Source: Blasia pusilla (Eukaryota > Marchantiophyta > Marchantiopsida > Blasiales). Taken from it: a stretch of DNA of 64,000 nucleotides. Every line of letters begins with the position of its first letter. Positions within the stretch are counted from its first letter, which is position 1. A program made the position numbers and the translations under genes. Below the pieces are notes generated by a model. It was given only the letters and a program-made list of their open reading frames with translations. It had not been told where the DNA came from and made no database searches. Shown here piece after piece: positions 1 through 13,086 of the stretch. The DNA is taken from assembly GCA_050084515.1 (NCBI GenBank), contig CM114275.1, positions 1,922,001 through 1,986,000 of the forward strand, in the 5' to 3' direction.

Positions 1-3000
1 GAAAAAATGAAGGATACTTAAGAGGGGCCTTGCTGAATGAAAACCTTGGAAGCAATGGTGGACATTGATATATTTATGAAGTTTGCTCCAGCTTCGGTTG
101 CTACAGCTTTGGCAAGCATCGTCTTTCCAGTACCAGGCGGCCCAAAGAGAAGAAGTCCTCTGCAAGGCTGCATCAAAGAACCCCACAATCCTGGTTTATC
201 ATATAGCAGTTCTCCTATACCAGTTCTCTTCTAGGCATGCATCATGAATGACAGGATACAAACCCTTACGCACATTCCCTTGGGCAGTCAACACATGGAA
301 TTCATTGTCTTGTAAAAACTGTCACAACTCTCAAGGACCAATGGACAAGCTTTGCATGTGTAGCATGTATGAACAAATGCAATTGCACTATTTTGAGAAA
401 GTGGAAGACCCACTTGTCAAAAAAAACCCGACTACCATTTAACAGATAAAATGAACTGAGTTCATTCTGTTCAAACAGCTCACCTTGGTTAGCTGCCCCT
501 TTACAAACAGTTCTGGTCTCTGCAGAGGAAGCATCACCAACTCCCTAAGTGTTTCCTTCACATTCTCAAGAGCCCCAATGTGGTCGAACGTCACCCCTAG
601 CTCATCTGGAGGAATAACTTCTGGCAGGAGCATCTTCTCAAACTCATTGTCACAAACCACATCCTACACCACAAACCATGGCCAATCAGCAAATGCCTCC
701 AAGTCCCAACTCTAGAATCTGAGTACAGAAGCAAATAAGCTCCACATCCAAAGCTTCGCCTTCCTCATTGCTTGAAGCAATCTAATTCAGGAAAATCATA
801 CTAAACGTGAAACTATAACCTATTTTGATTTATTTTTTTATCCTCCAAATAAGCAGTGTTGAATGCATTTACCTTCAAGCTCTTCTTTTTAGTGGAGGAG
901 CCTCGTTGTATTGACTGGATTTCTGTTAGGCTGTGCTGTAGGCTGCTCAAAAGTTCCCCAAGCCATCACAAAACCAGTGGTCATATTTGATCTCACATCT
1001 ATGTAGGAGTTCTACAAAACCATCTTTCAAAGAGGAGGGCTCAATCAATGCACAGCATAGAAATTCTGGTGAAAAAACAGACGGAAAACTACCTATCAGA
1101 TCCAATTAAAAGTTTCCCGTTTTGCAAAACAGGCTCCGGATTTGTCTGTAGATGACGACTGATGCCCCAACCAACTACTTTCTCCGACACTGCCGATCAA
1201 TCCAGAGTTTGAACATTAATCCATCTTACACAGCGACTGAAACAAACAATCACAAAATCAACTTCAAAGGTGTCACTGCTAACCGCTAAATGGTATTGTG
1301 CAGGCCCTTTCAATCATCAACTAGAAGCATTTCACCATAGACTAACTTCAAATGCAGTAGTTCTACATTGACTGCCAATTTGAGTAGCAACTAGTTTCAT
1401 TACACAAGAGGTGTAGAGGAGAAATGGAGCATATACGTACTGTCATGGGTCAGGATATGTGTTCTAATGTCAATGCTGGACAAATCACTGCATTCAACAC
1501 TGGAAGCTCCCATTACCTGCATGTTTCAAGCTGTTACTAAGTTTCAATGGAATTACTAAAAGCAACATGACACGAAAACAATACAATTTGAAAAAATGAT
1601 TATCCGGGATGAATTATGCTCCCTGTGAAGAACACAAACCATGCGGAGCTGCTGCCTGTTCGCTTCAGCCTTCAGCTTCTCTGTGTCCTGCTCTAATTGG
1701 CGGTTCCACTCAGTCAGCAACCCTTCATCCTGGAAAACAATCCCTGACCTTCTCAGAATGCATGCTTTCATACCAGAAGATATTTCAATGGCGTAACCAA
1801 TGAAAAAATCATCCATCCATATGTCATTGTATTAGTGACACTGAGTCCATCCATCCTCAGGGTTTGAGAATCACACTCTCAGATAGACTCAATGCAATCC
1901 ATTCCAGTAGGTTATGTGACAATATATTTGTACTTGAACAAATAAACTAAACAATTGGCACCTGCGGTTGTTGCAGATGTATCTTTGTAGGGAAGAGTTT
2001 GACAAGCATCTTGGAAGCTTTGGGGCCATCACCCTTGTAGTCTTCCATCCGTGACGCAAGATGATCCTGTGACAAACAACACAGTTATCAACACCCCGCA
2101 TATAGACTTTTTCTCCATTACAAAGCTTGGTGCGACCACTTTCTTCCATACCAAACTTAAACTTGATCAGAACCGGTGAGAACATCCTTCATCCTAAGAA
2201 ACATAGAATGTTGTAAGCACACCGGACTCTTATCGACAATACTGACTGAAGTTGTGGTAGAGACAGACATTATCTGACAAAAAACTGAGGAACTCACTAG
2301 AAAAGAAAGATCCAACAGGGCAGTAAAATTGCTGCCCAACTTTGTCGAGGCAGAAGATCCAGAGCTGCCCTGCACAAACCACCACCATTTCTCCTCATCA
2401 TCTACATTCAGTGTAAGGAAAAACCTACGTCACCGAGTATCAGAAAACAACAAGCCAAATGTAAAAAAATTATACCTGACCTACAGCATCAGCTAAGTGT
2501 ATGACAAAAATAATCAACTCCCCAACCTACATAATTGTTGCATACTATTGCCATACCTTCTCTTTTTGTTGGTCTGCTGTGTGTGACCCGATAACCACAA
2601 GCCTGGCATCAGTTCTCTCCAGGCGCTCAAGCTTCATGTAACGCTCAAAGTTTCCAATGATTGACTTTTCCACATTCCGTATGAACAGAATCAAAGGTTC
2701 CTTTGAAGCTTCAGCTAGTAACACCTGCAACAAATCATATTCAGTCAGCACTTGCACTAGGAGATAGCTACTCAAACTCCAGATCAATTTGTCCATACCA
2801 TTAACAGCTCTGATCAGAATCTATGCTATTATGAACGTAACGGGTTGAGGAATGTAAAATGCAGCAAGGATGCCATGTGTCCTTTCTTCAAATGTCAAAA
2901 TTAAGTCTGATCAGTTTTTGACAGTAAAATTTTATCATGCGGCTAGTTGTTTGAACTTTTTCATATGGTTTCATGTCCAAAAAACCTCATAGAATTATTT

Positions 3001-6000
3001 TGTGCATACCCAGGCCATTAAACAAGTACCTCAATATAAAATAGCACTTTCGAAATAGAATGAATTGAAGGATGTCGACAATAGCAGTTTCAAAGGGTTG
3101 ATCCAAAGCCCTCAAGAGTTTACACACAACCTTGGATAATGGAGGTGAACTATACCTCAAGCAATGAATCCAACACCAGTTTATCAGAATCCTCCCCTGG
3201 AGAGTGCTCCAACCGAAGCTCCGTCACTGCATGAGAGATTTGTTGGCAGCTGTCAAGCAAGCAACAAAAGTATCCCTGAGCACACCTAAAGTCTGTGCTC
3301 TCCAACATTTCTACGTACTACATTCATATAACCCCAAAGGACAGAATGCTTCAATATCCAAAAAATTTGGTGTCCCAATTGGTGTATACTAAAGGTAAGA
3401 GACTGCCTATCACTGTGGAACTAGAATGCATGAGACTCTGACAATTGAAAAGAAGGGGAAAGCTACAATCACATGAACCCGATGAACTTGACAATAGCAC
3501 GTTCATACCATTGCAAAAAAAGCCATGGCCATCTTCGCAGAGATCAACTAAATTGTTTCCACCATAAACCGGCTTATCAAAACGCACCCCCACTTTGTTG
3601 GGGTTTTCTTCGAGCATAAGCAACACTCGACCCCTTGCCCCTACTGAAGGTCCACCACTTTAGGACAAGATCACATCACACCAAAGCAAAGAATTAGACA
3701 TAATACAGACACGATGCCAAAACATCCCAAGAGTTACTTAGCCAGGTGTAATAAACTGGCAAAAGCCAACCTGATCAGTATTTCATCAAAATACTTAAGG
3801 TCTTCAACACAACTTAAAATTCAATATACCTGGACAATCATTAGGTGTCAACCCCAGGAGTAATACTTCAGTGTTCAGAGTCTAAGTTAGAAAGGCTTCT
3901 TTTGATTGATTGCAAATTTATAGAAACTCAAGTGATTATCAACAGGACAGTTCGCACTTCTAAACATCATAACTAATTGCTACATACCTAGAAGAGCCAG
4001 CATGATTCAAAACCACTACACCTCCAGCAGCTCCGGCGCCAGTGGATCCCACATATTTCACGCGATCACCTTTGAGATATCACAGTAGGTGTCAGTCCTT
4101 GATGAGATAACTATCAATTTCATACCACCAAAATTTATTAGTTGTTTGAATATGCAGCAGGGCATGTTGCACTTGCGCCGCACAATCACCACCAAACTTG
4201 ACTTGATTCCTGGTCCTGATTGGACTCATGAGTTCAGAATTTCCAGTACAATAAGGAAAATGCTTCTTTGAAAGTCACATGAAGCCTTGATGGATGACCT
4301 TGACAGCTTAAAAGAAACGTCAGCTGTTTGACAATTCTGTGGAGGGTACGACTCATCAATTGGCCACAATGAATTAACAATTTAAGTGGCAAATCTCTGC
4401 AATAAGAATCAGACCTTGACCAAATATACCCTTTAGATCCAAGGAGCTGACCTTTCTTCAGGAGGCGGCGAGTCTCTACAGCTGTTGTCGTTGCGGTGGC
4501 TGTGGCAGCGGCTGCTACAGCTGTGACCAAGGATTTAGTGTCTAGACTGGTTTCGCCCTTGCTTTTCGCACGCAATTGAGAAAGTGGTCCAAGTCCTGCT
4601 GATTCTGTATCAGTATCTTTTGAACGACTTGCAGTAGAACTACTTCTCACAGTCTTTATGTTCTCTGGCTTTGCATCTGAGGAAGGTGTCCGACTTTCAG
4701 TGCTTCCCTGTGAATGCCACACGAACTCTAAGAACTTCCTTGCCATCATACACTACAAATTCTTTGGAGTGATTCAAGAACAGCTTACATGTGGATCAAA
4801 CACAAGAGCCTCCACAGCTCAATTTGCACTCTAAACAAGTGACTAGTTCTAGGTGGCGAACCCAACAATGTTTACCTTCAAACTTTAGCAGACCATAACA
4901 GCCAGGCTGTTTCAATACTATTGAAAGGCAACTTGCAGTTCAAGACTGAGGCACTCTTCAACTAAACCATCACCAATAAATTGAAAATCTTCACTTTTAG
5001 CAATCAGACCTTTGCTAAGACATCAGAAACCCATATCCCACTGTTGATTTCAGATCATACGATACTTTCTATCAAAACAATGTGAAAGAGACAACCCACA
5101 AATCCAGCCTACAAATCTTCTGAAGCCCAGACTCTTTCTTGCAGACAGGCTATGATTCCAAGAGTTGACGAACACCAGTAACCTTCCCACCAAGCCGCAC
5201 AGACAGTGACCCAAGCTAAGGACTGATAAAGTCGCCCTTGGTAACCTAAGATGGGGTTCCGACTTTTTTCAACAGAGTCCATGACAAAACTTTACAGATT
5301 TGGTCGAGAAAGTACTGATGCATATGAGAGTAACTTTACCAGCTCTTTCAACTGGCCATTTGTGGCATCCACAAGCTCCACAGGAGTATCTGTTGAGTGC
5401 TGGCTGGCAGCAGAAGAATCTTCTGAAACCCTTTCCAAATTCCCAGGAACAGCCTCACTTGCCTGAGAAGGTAAGACAAAAAGGCAAGTTATCTACCCAG
5501 TGAAAAGCTAAGTCGACCAAGAGTGTTTTAGTTTGCTTCTTCACAAGGTAGGAAGAAAGACTTCTCATCTGCAACATTGAACGCAGCACCTCAAACAGTG
5601 CTAACAACCTCCAAACTGCACCTGATTCGTCATCTTTAGAACAAACCTAGTAACTAGAAGGTGCAAAACAAAGTTATACCTCAAGGTAAACTCTTGTACT
5701 GTCAAAGACGAGTAGATTGACCTGCAACTGCTGAGCCAGCCCCTTCACCAGGAGTTCTTGGTATATCTCAGAACCTAAGGAAGCAGATCCATGTCAGATG
5801 CAGAAACTTTTGAGAGAGTGATGTGTACTGTAACGAAAAGTACAATCCATGTTGGAAAGCTCCATAGATCATGACGTGTGACATCTCATGATCTATGGAG
5901 CTTTCTAACATGGATTGCGCCCCCAAGATCTTCTAGACAAGCCACCGGTGGTATTTGACAAGCACAAAGAGAAGTTCATTTGCAAAGTGATCATGATCTG

Positions 6001-7100
6001 TACCTCTACTGGTAGATCATAAACAATTTAATGACAACATACAAGAGGATTGCCTATGAGGCCTATAACTAGTGCCTGTGGTGGTGGGATCACAGGAACA
6101 GTAGCTGTGATGTATGATCACAAATAGTATAACGAATAGTTCTTGCGACTCTAGGCCAACAAAGCCCACTCTCACTAAGGCACAAGAAAGATAAATACCT
6201 GGAGGACCCGTAAGGAGAATACGTGGGCTGACAGTTGCCAAATCTGCAGTATACTTTGTATACTCTGGTCGCTTCAAGTAAACATACATGGAGTCCAAAA
6301 GAGCTGATTTTGTGCTTTCACTGGACGGATTCAGAGAATGCAATCGGTTTAATATTCAGATACTGAAACTAGGGGCAGTGAAACGTTCAAGCAAGGACCA
6401 ACAAGCACGAACCACATCCTGCAACAAAAGTTAATCAAAGATCTTCCACTCAAATCCGAAGATAGAAGTGCTAATTGGTTCACATGTAATAGGCAGTTTG
6501 AGTCCTGGATACCAAGCACAAGGGCTACATAGTGATTTTTACTACAAGAAGCTGCCAGCCCTCAACCAGGTCTTTTGGTACTTCTGTGGCATTCGAAAGC
6601 TTTAACCCAAATTCGCACCCCTTGCTCTGTCCTCCCAGTCTCACACTCATCGCCGTTGTGGCTGTCTGTTTCCTTGGCATCCCAAGAGCTTCTTTCAAAA
6701 CCTAGAGACTGACTCAAAATTGCTCCACTGGAGTGACTCCTCCCAAACAACTGTGACATGAACAAATAACTCAATGAAGGGTCCATCCAGCTTACTTAAT
6801 GAAATATGGAAAATTGTCCAGGGAGACATCTATGTCGTTCCAGGTAAGAAGACCCTTCCGTATTGCATCTTTATAAGCCTGCCCTTCCTTGGGCTTGCTT
6901 GTTGTCCGTTTCACTTTGTCAGACTTGTGGCGGTGTCTGTGCTCACGATGTTCTTTCTTCCTCTTAGAACGCAAAGCAGTAAAAGCGGCGCCAAACGCAT
7001 ACGGAAAAGCTGCTGCCGTCACAGCAGCTGCGGTCCCTGCTGCAACTCCGGCTGCCACGGCCAGAGTCACCCACAAGGCACGATCCGCACTTCCCTCCAT
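1..7100 (-). CDS. Plant AAA-type ATPase, 17 exons seen, 3' end outside window
   Basis: P-loop ATPase of the plant family related to Msp1/ATAD1 (Arabidopsis At1g64110/At4g24860-like), probably membrane-anchored. I joined exons in phase with GT/AG borders: 7100-6796, 6320-6199, 5774-5680, 5462-5340, 4707-4452, 4069-3988, 3657-3509, 3226-3156, 2724-2557, 2369-2298, 2066-1962, 1729-1640, 1516-1441, 1189-1093, 942-873, 663-484 and 167-45, exactly 728 codons. Residues about 8-42 are hydrophobic and Ala/Gly-rich, followed by a basic stretch, which suggests an N-terminal membrane segment. A degenerate P-loop-like GPPGSEIYQE lies near 140-149 and a GDRVKYVG segment near 301-308. The family signature [18 protein letters not shown] precedes Walker A GPPGTGKT (696-703). 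Residues about 216-300 are Ser/Ala/Thr-rich and poorly conserved. Walker B, the arginine fingers and the stop lie off the left edge. The start is the first ATG of the exon holding the hydrophobic N-terminus. The reading frame has no breaks, so the gene appears functional. The exact paralogue is uncertain. Confidence 0.9.
5843..5917. repeat. Intronic hairpin, 32-nt arms, one mismatch
   Basis: The left arm 5843-5874 and right arm 5886-5917 are reverse complements over 32 nt with one mismatch (G versus A at the twelfth base) around an 11-nt loop. The hairpin lies in the intron between AAA-gene exons 6320-6199 and 5774-5680, so it would be transcribed as part of that pre-mRNA. Size and pairing resemble a young miRNA or inverted-repeat precursor or a tiny foldback element. 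No function can be assigned from sequence alone. Confidence 0.9.
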
Positions 7101-9400
7101 CCTTGCAACCCTGCTCGCAACAATAAAGACCCCATTAACTGGATATCGTCGTCCGTCTTAAGCCCCACAACCGAGTTAAAGTCGTGATGATTCCCACAAA
7201 TTTCCAGCTTACTCCAACTGACTACCTGTACAAGGATACTACGTTCGGGAGAGCACTTAACAAGCGCGTGATCTAGACACAGGCTTCAACCCTGTGCACT
7301 ATATTTTAGCTCCCGGAGTTACTAAACAAAACAATGAAATAAGCAAATAGACATCCACAGATTTCTGTCGGTAGAGATCAAATGTACAGTGAAACACGTA
7401 GGAAAAAGCTAACTAAGGATATCCTCCCATCCATCCTACTCCCACAAAATTGACCAACATTCTTCCTTGAACTCGGAAATGCCCATGTATGCGAGGAGCG
7501 CCAGAGTTCCTCAGCATTTTGATCTTGATGTAGAACATAACTGCTAATGGTCGCGAAGACACGAAAAAAATCATTTCGCCTTAAAAGATACATCTATATT
7601 CGTATGCTAATCCTACTCTCAAGAGTGTGAGAGCGCAAGCATCACTTACTAACCTGAAATGCTACTGAGAGAAAAACGGAAGAAATCTTCTCGCTAGTGG
7701 GCAGCTGATCCGCCGTGGTGCGGATATTTCAAAGAAAGTGAAGCAAGACGTGAAAGGAGCTGCCTCAGCTTTAAAGCGCAGGCAATTTCTTAGCAGCACG
7801 AAAGTCCCCCGTCACTTCTACAGCTAATGAAGCCTGAGACAATCTCGCTTGGAGTAAGATAATTACCTAAGGTTAGACGAAAATCCACTTGTGGTTTTAT
7901 TTTTCGTCCTGATGTCTTTCGCCAACTCCTTCCTTTCGAACTGTCTTCTCTTCACCCTGAGAGCTTGAGTGAAAACTGAACGGAACCAAATTGGCAAAAC
8001 GTACCGCCAACAAGTAAGCACATGTTCCCCGCAAGATTCCCCGGTACGGGTTTAAGCGGAATTCTGTAACTGTTCAGTCAGAACCTTCCTCGTATCAGTA
8101 GGCCTCCAAATTCAATCCATGCAGGTTTCAGTTAAAATTGACGAGCCGATCTGATACCAAACCACTAATACTATCGACCAGAGACGACGGGAGGCTTCAT
8201 TCCGATCCCAGGAGGCTACGTCAACACTCCGAAACCTCTCTGTCGAGCCAACAGACGTCGTTCCATTCTCTGAACATCCCCCTCCCTCAGTGAAAGCTGT
8301 GCGTATCTCTCCTTTTCTTGAGATCGAGAGCTGATCGGACAGAAGTACCAATCGAAGAAACAGCAGCGATAAATTAGGTGGTAGAGCTTCGCATGGATTC
8401 CTAGTTAGCGACAGATGAAGGACCACTTCGGTGGGAGACCTGCACAAACTCCATAATTGGCAAGTCAAATCCATCAACCTAATCGCATGCCACTGCCCCG
8501 AACGCATCGCACTCGGTCATCCTGACACATTTCACCCCTAGAGCAGGTGTCTCCTAAAACAACACGCTGTGCCTATTGACCCCGCCCCATCAATCTCACA
8601 ATTCGGCCCCGAGAATAACACCGTACTCCAACTCCGCCACACAAGGTACGAGCGACAACAACGCCTCCAATGTAGAGCACAGTCCACTGCTACCTTGCTT
8701 AGGGTTACTCCATGGACGTCAAGATTGTTCGGAGAACGCAATACGCATAATTCTCGAATGCCGTCAATCCCGTCAGCTTCGACGGCTCACTTCACTTCAC
8801 TCTCTTCCCTTCCATTCCCCGGGGCTTCAGTGAGTCGCGAGTACTCACGCGTCGCTTCCGCGCCGACTATGGAGCTATGGGCTACGGTCTCGAGTCTCGA
8901 CGTTCTTTCCTGGTGCCGCACAGCATGGCATGACATCGCATCGCAAATCGGGGCAGACCTCGACAGCCAGCGCGGGTAAGCGGATACTCTGGGCCGAGCC
9001 ACGCGCGGGCAATCCGGATCTACGCTCTCTCCTATGCGCTCTCCGCTCTTCAAAAGCTGTTCCTCCCACAGCTCGCAGGTTCTCCTCACGAGACGTCTAC
9101 ATCGGAATTTCACGCTCCCTCTTTGCTTCGCAATTTTCGCCCACACGTGGAATGCGAGCCACCGATACCGCGGGCCCCGACCGGAACGGAAATGGTCTCA
9201 ACTTCCAACGTTATCCAAATGGGTGCAACTACCACTTCCACATTGAATACTCCACCTTTCTTTCAAATCCTATCTTGAGCGAGCAAGCTTTAACACGTCG
9301 ATCCCAATCTCCGAGAAAACCTAAACTTGCGGCTATTCTCATTTCATAGTCTCCTTCCATCTTCTTAAGCACTTCTACTGGTTTTTCTTCCATCAAAAAT
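7101..9400. other. Upstream region of the AAA gene, no gene recognised
   Basis: This 2.3-kb stretch lies immediately 5' of the AAA ATPase start and should hold its promoter and 5' UTR. Composition is mixed and becomes more GC- and CpG-rich at 8,500-9,250. Short open frames occur on both strands at 8,570-9,350, but they overlap each other and show no recognisable domain or splice structure. A 5'-UTR intron cannot be excluded. Confidence 0.5.
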
Positions 9401-11280
9401 CCCCTTATACGGGTACCTTAAAAGTAGTATATGGTGGGTGGAATAAAAAATTAATATAGGGGAATATAGTAAAATATGTAGTTTATGTATATAAAATAAT
9501 ATATATTAAAGATGTGTAAAACATCCATAAGTGATGGAATTACAATATGGTTAGTGAGTGTGCAAATCAGAGTGAAGGAAGTTTTGTAAATTGTAATTTA
9601 TAAATTTGGAAGTGAAAATATTTTTATTGTATATTGTGATTGGCAGATGTAAATAGTTCCGTACAGCAAATGTGAAACATTAATATCATAATGTTTGTGT
9701 CCGATTCTTGTGTAGCGAACTCTATTTGCATGTGATCCACAAAGAAAATTGTAATATAAATGAACCGCATAGATGAAGAAAAGATAGTGATTTTAATGAA
9801 CTTAAAGCAACAGCAACAAATAGAGTGCAATTGATTGCGAATGATATGTTGCAGTGTTTGTGAATAAGATATCTCGAAGATCTAGAAATTGGTACAAGAT
9901 TGAAAATGTGCAAGTCTATTGAAAATAGCTTTACATATACTCTGAAGAATAACAAACAAATTGATGCTTCAATTACATAATAAAATAAGTGGAGTGGGTA
10001 GTAGTACTTGAATGTTGGCCACGTGGTAAGCTGTCCAAATCTTTAAATGAAAATGTGTTACTGGGAACATCATGAATATCTTGAATTTAAGACACATGTA
10101 TTTCAAGTGCAAAACTACTGATGCAATATAAAACGAATTATAAACATCTTTATTTTAAGCTTAGGATAATCCTGAAGTAAGTGTTCAATGTCCTTGGAGA
10201 AGTCAACAAATTCGTCTTATGCATTTTTCAGTTCATGTTTTAGAGACATGTAATCTAACATGCTACAAGCATGTCTATCATTAGTAGAATCTAACAGGCA
10301 CACAAGTGTTTGTATGCGCGTAGAAAATTGTTCATACTTTTTTCAGCGTGACTTAACATTGTGCATGCACTATGGCAGATCTGCAGAGGGACTGCAGGTC
10401 GTGTAGAAGAGTCATTTATTTCTGTTGGATGTGCATCAACATGTTGTTGAAGTATGCCAACGCTTGCCGTTGTATTGATCGGATTAAATCTTCCTCGACG
10501 ACATGGTTGTCTGGTTCTCATTTGCCTCTAGTGAACCATTGAATGACAAAATCATAGTATTTAGTAGAATGTAACGTCATAACTTAAACAGTGTTGACTA
10601 ACGTGGCAAAATAGGAAGTGAATAAGCTCTGAAAAGAATAACATCAAGTAACAAATGTAAGGTAAAGTATTACAAAACAGAGAATGAGGAATGCAGTTAA
10701 GAGAAACAAAATTATTCTAATATGACTAAGTGTTCATAATAGAAACAACAATCAAAATGACTAAGCACATAAAAAAAATAGCTTCCGAGAAAATGAAGTT
10801 CTGAGTACTACTTACAAAGAATTTATATGGGAGTAACACAACTAGAAAGGTCTATAATATCTATTCTCTAAGTAGAACAGTATAATTGTATGATATGCAT
10901 AATATTAATAAACATAAGCGGCAATAGTTTTGCTCATTGTACAAACGTGACTTAAGTAATATCCAGTTGCAAATGAATGCAACTTGCTGGCACTATAGCA
11001 TTGAAAAACAAAATAAATTTGTAATCTATAGAATTGTTCAGATTCAGAAATGAAGATTGCATAGTGCAAGGTCTATGCAGGTGTCATTTTTTATGTCTAA
11101 CTCAAAGGATTGTCCTATAGAAAGTACATAGCAAAGAATCTTAATTAGTATCTATCTAGGTGTTCTTGTTCATGTGTAATCATGGGACTGGCGTGGAGAA
11201 AGTCGATAACATAGGAACCTATTCAGTATGCAATATCATGCAAATGTAAAGAATAAAGTGTATAAATGCCTGATTCTTAC
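9401..11280. other. AT-rich non-coding stretch
   Basis: Strongly AT-rich sequence begins abruptly near 9,400 after the GC-richer AAA upstream region. I see no coding region. It may belong to the 3' part of the Helitron whose RepHel lies at 12,760-16,658 on the minus strand, but I could not identify a terminal hairpin and CTRR end. Confidence 0.4.
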
Positions 11281-12165
11281 TTGAGATTGAAAGCTTTGAA
11301 GAAAAGTATCCTCATGCACACTTGCGCTTGTTGGGGATGCAACTAGACCACTGGCGTTATAAGAATCACTTGTAGCAACGTGGATTAAAACTTCTTCTTT
11401 TGGAAGAACAAAATTGTGAAGAACACCAGAGCTTGATGTTTTGTGGGGAGTAAGACCCGAAGTACTTGAGACTATAATTACGTCATCAAACTCTGGCAAG
11501 AGAGGAAGCTGATGTGGGTTGTCAAGGTCAATTGGCAAGGGTTCAAACGGAGGTAACTCTCCTGCATCATGGGATGACTTCATTCTATCAAGCAAGTGTG
11601 TTGCCTTTGCTGAAGTCAAGGCCAATAGCATTCTCACATGTAGCTGCATCTCATGCCTAAGTTGGCGCAATTGATCTATTCTAATACCACCTGACAAAAG
11701 ATTGAATAATATTGTTGCACCCTTCCTTATTAATGTAGTTTCCTTAAAATATACATTTCTGAACTTGAGCGCCTCTTTCTGAATTCCTAATATCCACAAA
11801 GAATATAAATAATCAACAAGTAAGTTTTAAAAACTTACTCAATAGTTCAAAGTTTAAAATCATAGAAAAATATATGCTACAATGTTGTAATAGTTTGAAT
11901 ATAGCATATGGTACCTGTGGCAGGCTCATCCTTATTGATCTTGCGGAATTTTGAATTCCGATCTTGTCCTTAAGCAATGAGGGATTGGATCCGATGTCCA
12001 ATGATCCCATGCTCCCATAAAATTGGCATGAAGCCTAAGTTTTCTAGATGCTTTATTTGGTTTTCAGTTGGCTGTGTGAACCTTGGACGGATTTCCTCTT
12101 GCTGCATGTTAATGTCGTTCAGTATCATACTTGCAAAATCCAAGTATGTTACTGGAACTTGAGAA
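11281..12165 (-). pseudogene. Unrecognised exon-like blocks 3' of the Helitron helicase
   Basis: Two exon-like blocks lie on the minus strand. The first, about 12,165-11,978, reads LDFASMILNDINMQQEEI and then WEHG. The second, 11,786-11,281, has a canonical acceptor before it and a GTAAG donor after it, and encodes about 168 residues including LRQLRHEMQLHVRMLLAL. I do not recognise the protein with certainty. The heptad-like 'LRxxMQxHVxxLL' segment weakly recalls a helix in GON4L-type nuclear proteins, which is a guess. The position next to RepHel would fit a host gene fragment captured by the Helitron. The first block runs into a stop, so the copy may be broken. Confidence 0.35.
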
Positions 12166-12469
12166 TTAAAAGTTAGATCATTACAACGTATCCATTAAAA
12201 CTTAGGAAAAAAATCACCATGCTTAATACTATACCTCTATTGGAGTGTGGTTCGTTGATAGAGATGGTTCTTGAACAAATGTGTATGGATTCGTCTCATG
12301 TTCGTACAATGGCAATCCATGACTAGATTATGAAGATTGACCCACATGGGTAAATGAGAGCCTGATTTGGTTACCCGTCCTTTCCCTATATTGTTGCGTG
12401 ATGCCATTTGAACTAAACCCACAGCATAAGAATACAACTATCAACGGCTTAGTGTGCAACTGAAAAAAC

Positions 12470-13086
12470 TCAACTACCATATATAGCATTGCATTGTACT
12501 CTGATGCTAACTGCTAACATTAACCTCAAAGTGCAAGCAGCCAATGGATTATTAGCCACTATTTATGATGATGATGAACTTGTGACAATTGTTGTTTTTC
12601 TATCTAAGCCATACCTAAGAGTTGCAAACTTAGATCGAGTGATGCTTACCAACTTAGAACTTGACAATATTCACAAAAGAACATTCCCACTGGTGGAGTT
12701 GATCAAATATTCTAATTTGTTCTCTTGTTTTTACTCGTGACAACATAACATAGGCTAAACCTATTACAAAAACTAATTTGATATCTAACAAACAGCGTCC
12801 TGTTATAGTGGCTCCTTGGCTCTTATGTCTGGTCATCGCATAGCCAAGAACTAGTGGGAATGTTCTTTTGTGAATATTGTCAAGTTCTAAGTTGGTAAAC
12901 ATCACTCGATCTAAGTTTGCAACTCTTAGGTATGGCTTAGATAGAAAAACAACAATTGTCACAAGTTCATCATCATCATAAATCATATCATAAATAGTGG
13001 CTAATGATCCATTGGCTGCTTGCACTTTGAGGTTAATGTTAGCAGTTAACATCAAAGTACAATGCAATGCTATATATGGTAGTTGA
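12470..13086. repeat. Inverted duplication of a Helitron helicase segment
   Basis: Bases 12,470-12,693 (224 nt) are the reverse complement of 12,851-13,086 (236 nt). They differ by a few substitutions and one 12-nt gap, with a 157-nt spacer between them. The right arm is the C-terminal part of the PIF1-like helicase in its normal minus orientation. The left arm is the same coding segment flipped to the plus strand. A transcript crossing this region would fold into a long hairpin. Confidence 0.9.

Noticed and set aside
8569-9349. Several overlapping open frames on both strands upstream of the AAA gene
   Set aside because: They shadow one another in GC-richer DNA, lack domains, splice structure or codon consistency, and are best explained as chance ORFs in promoter DNA.
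12489-12740. An independent plus-strand helicase gene
   Set aside because: It is the flipped duplicate of the minus-strand helicase segment at 12,851-13,086 and contains no helicase motif of its own beyond that fragment.
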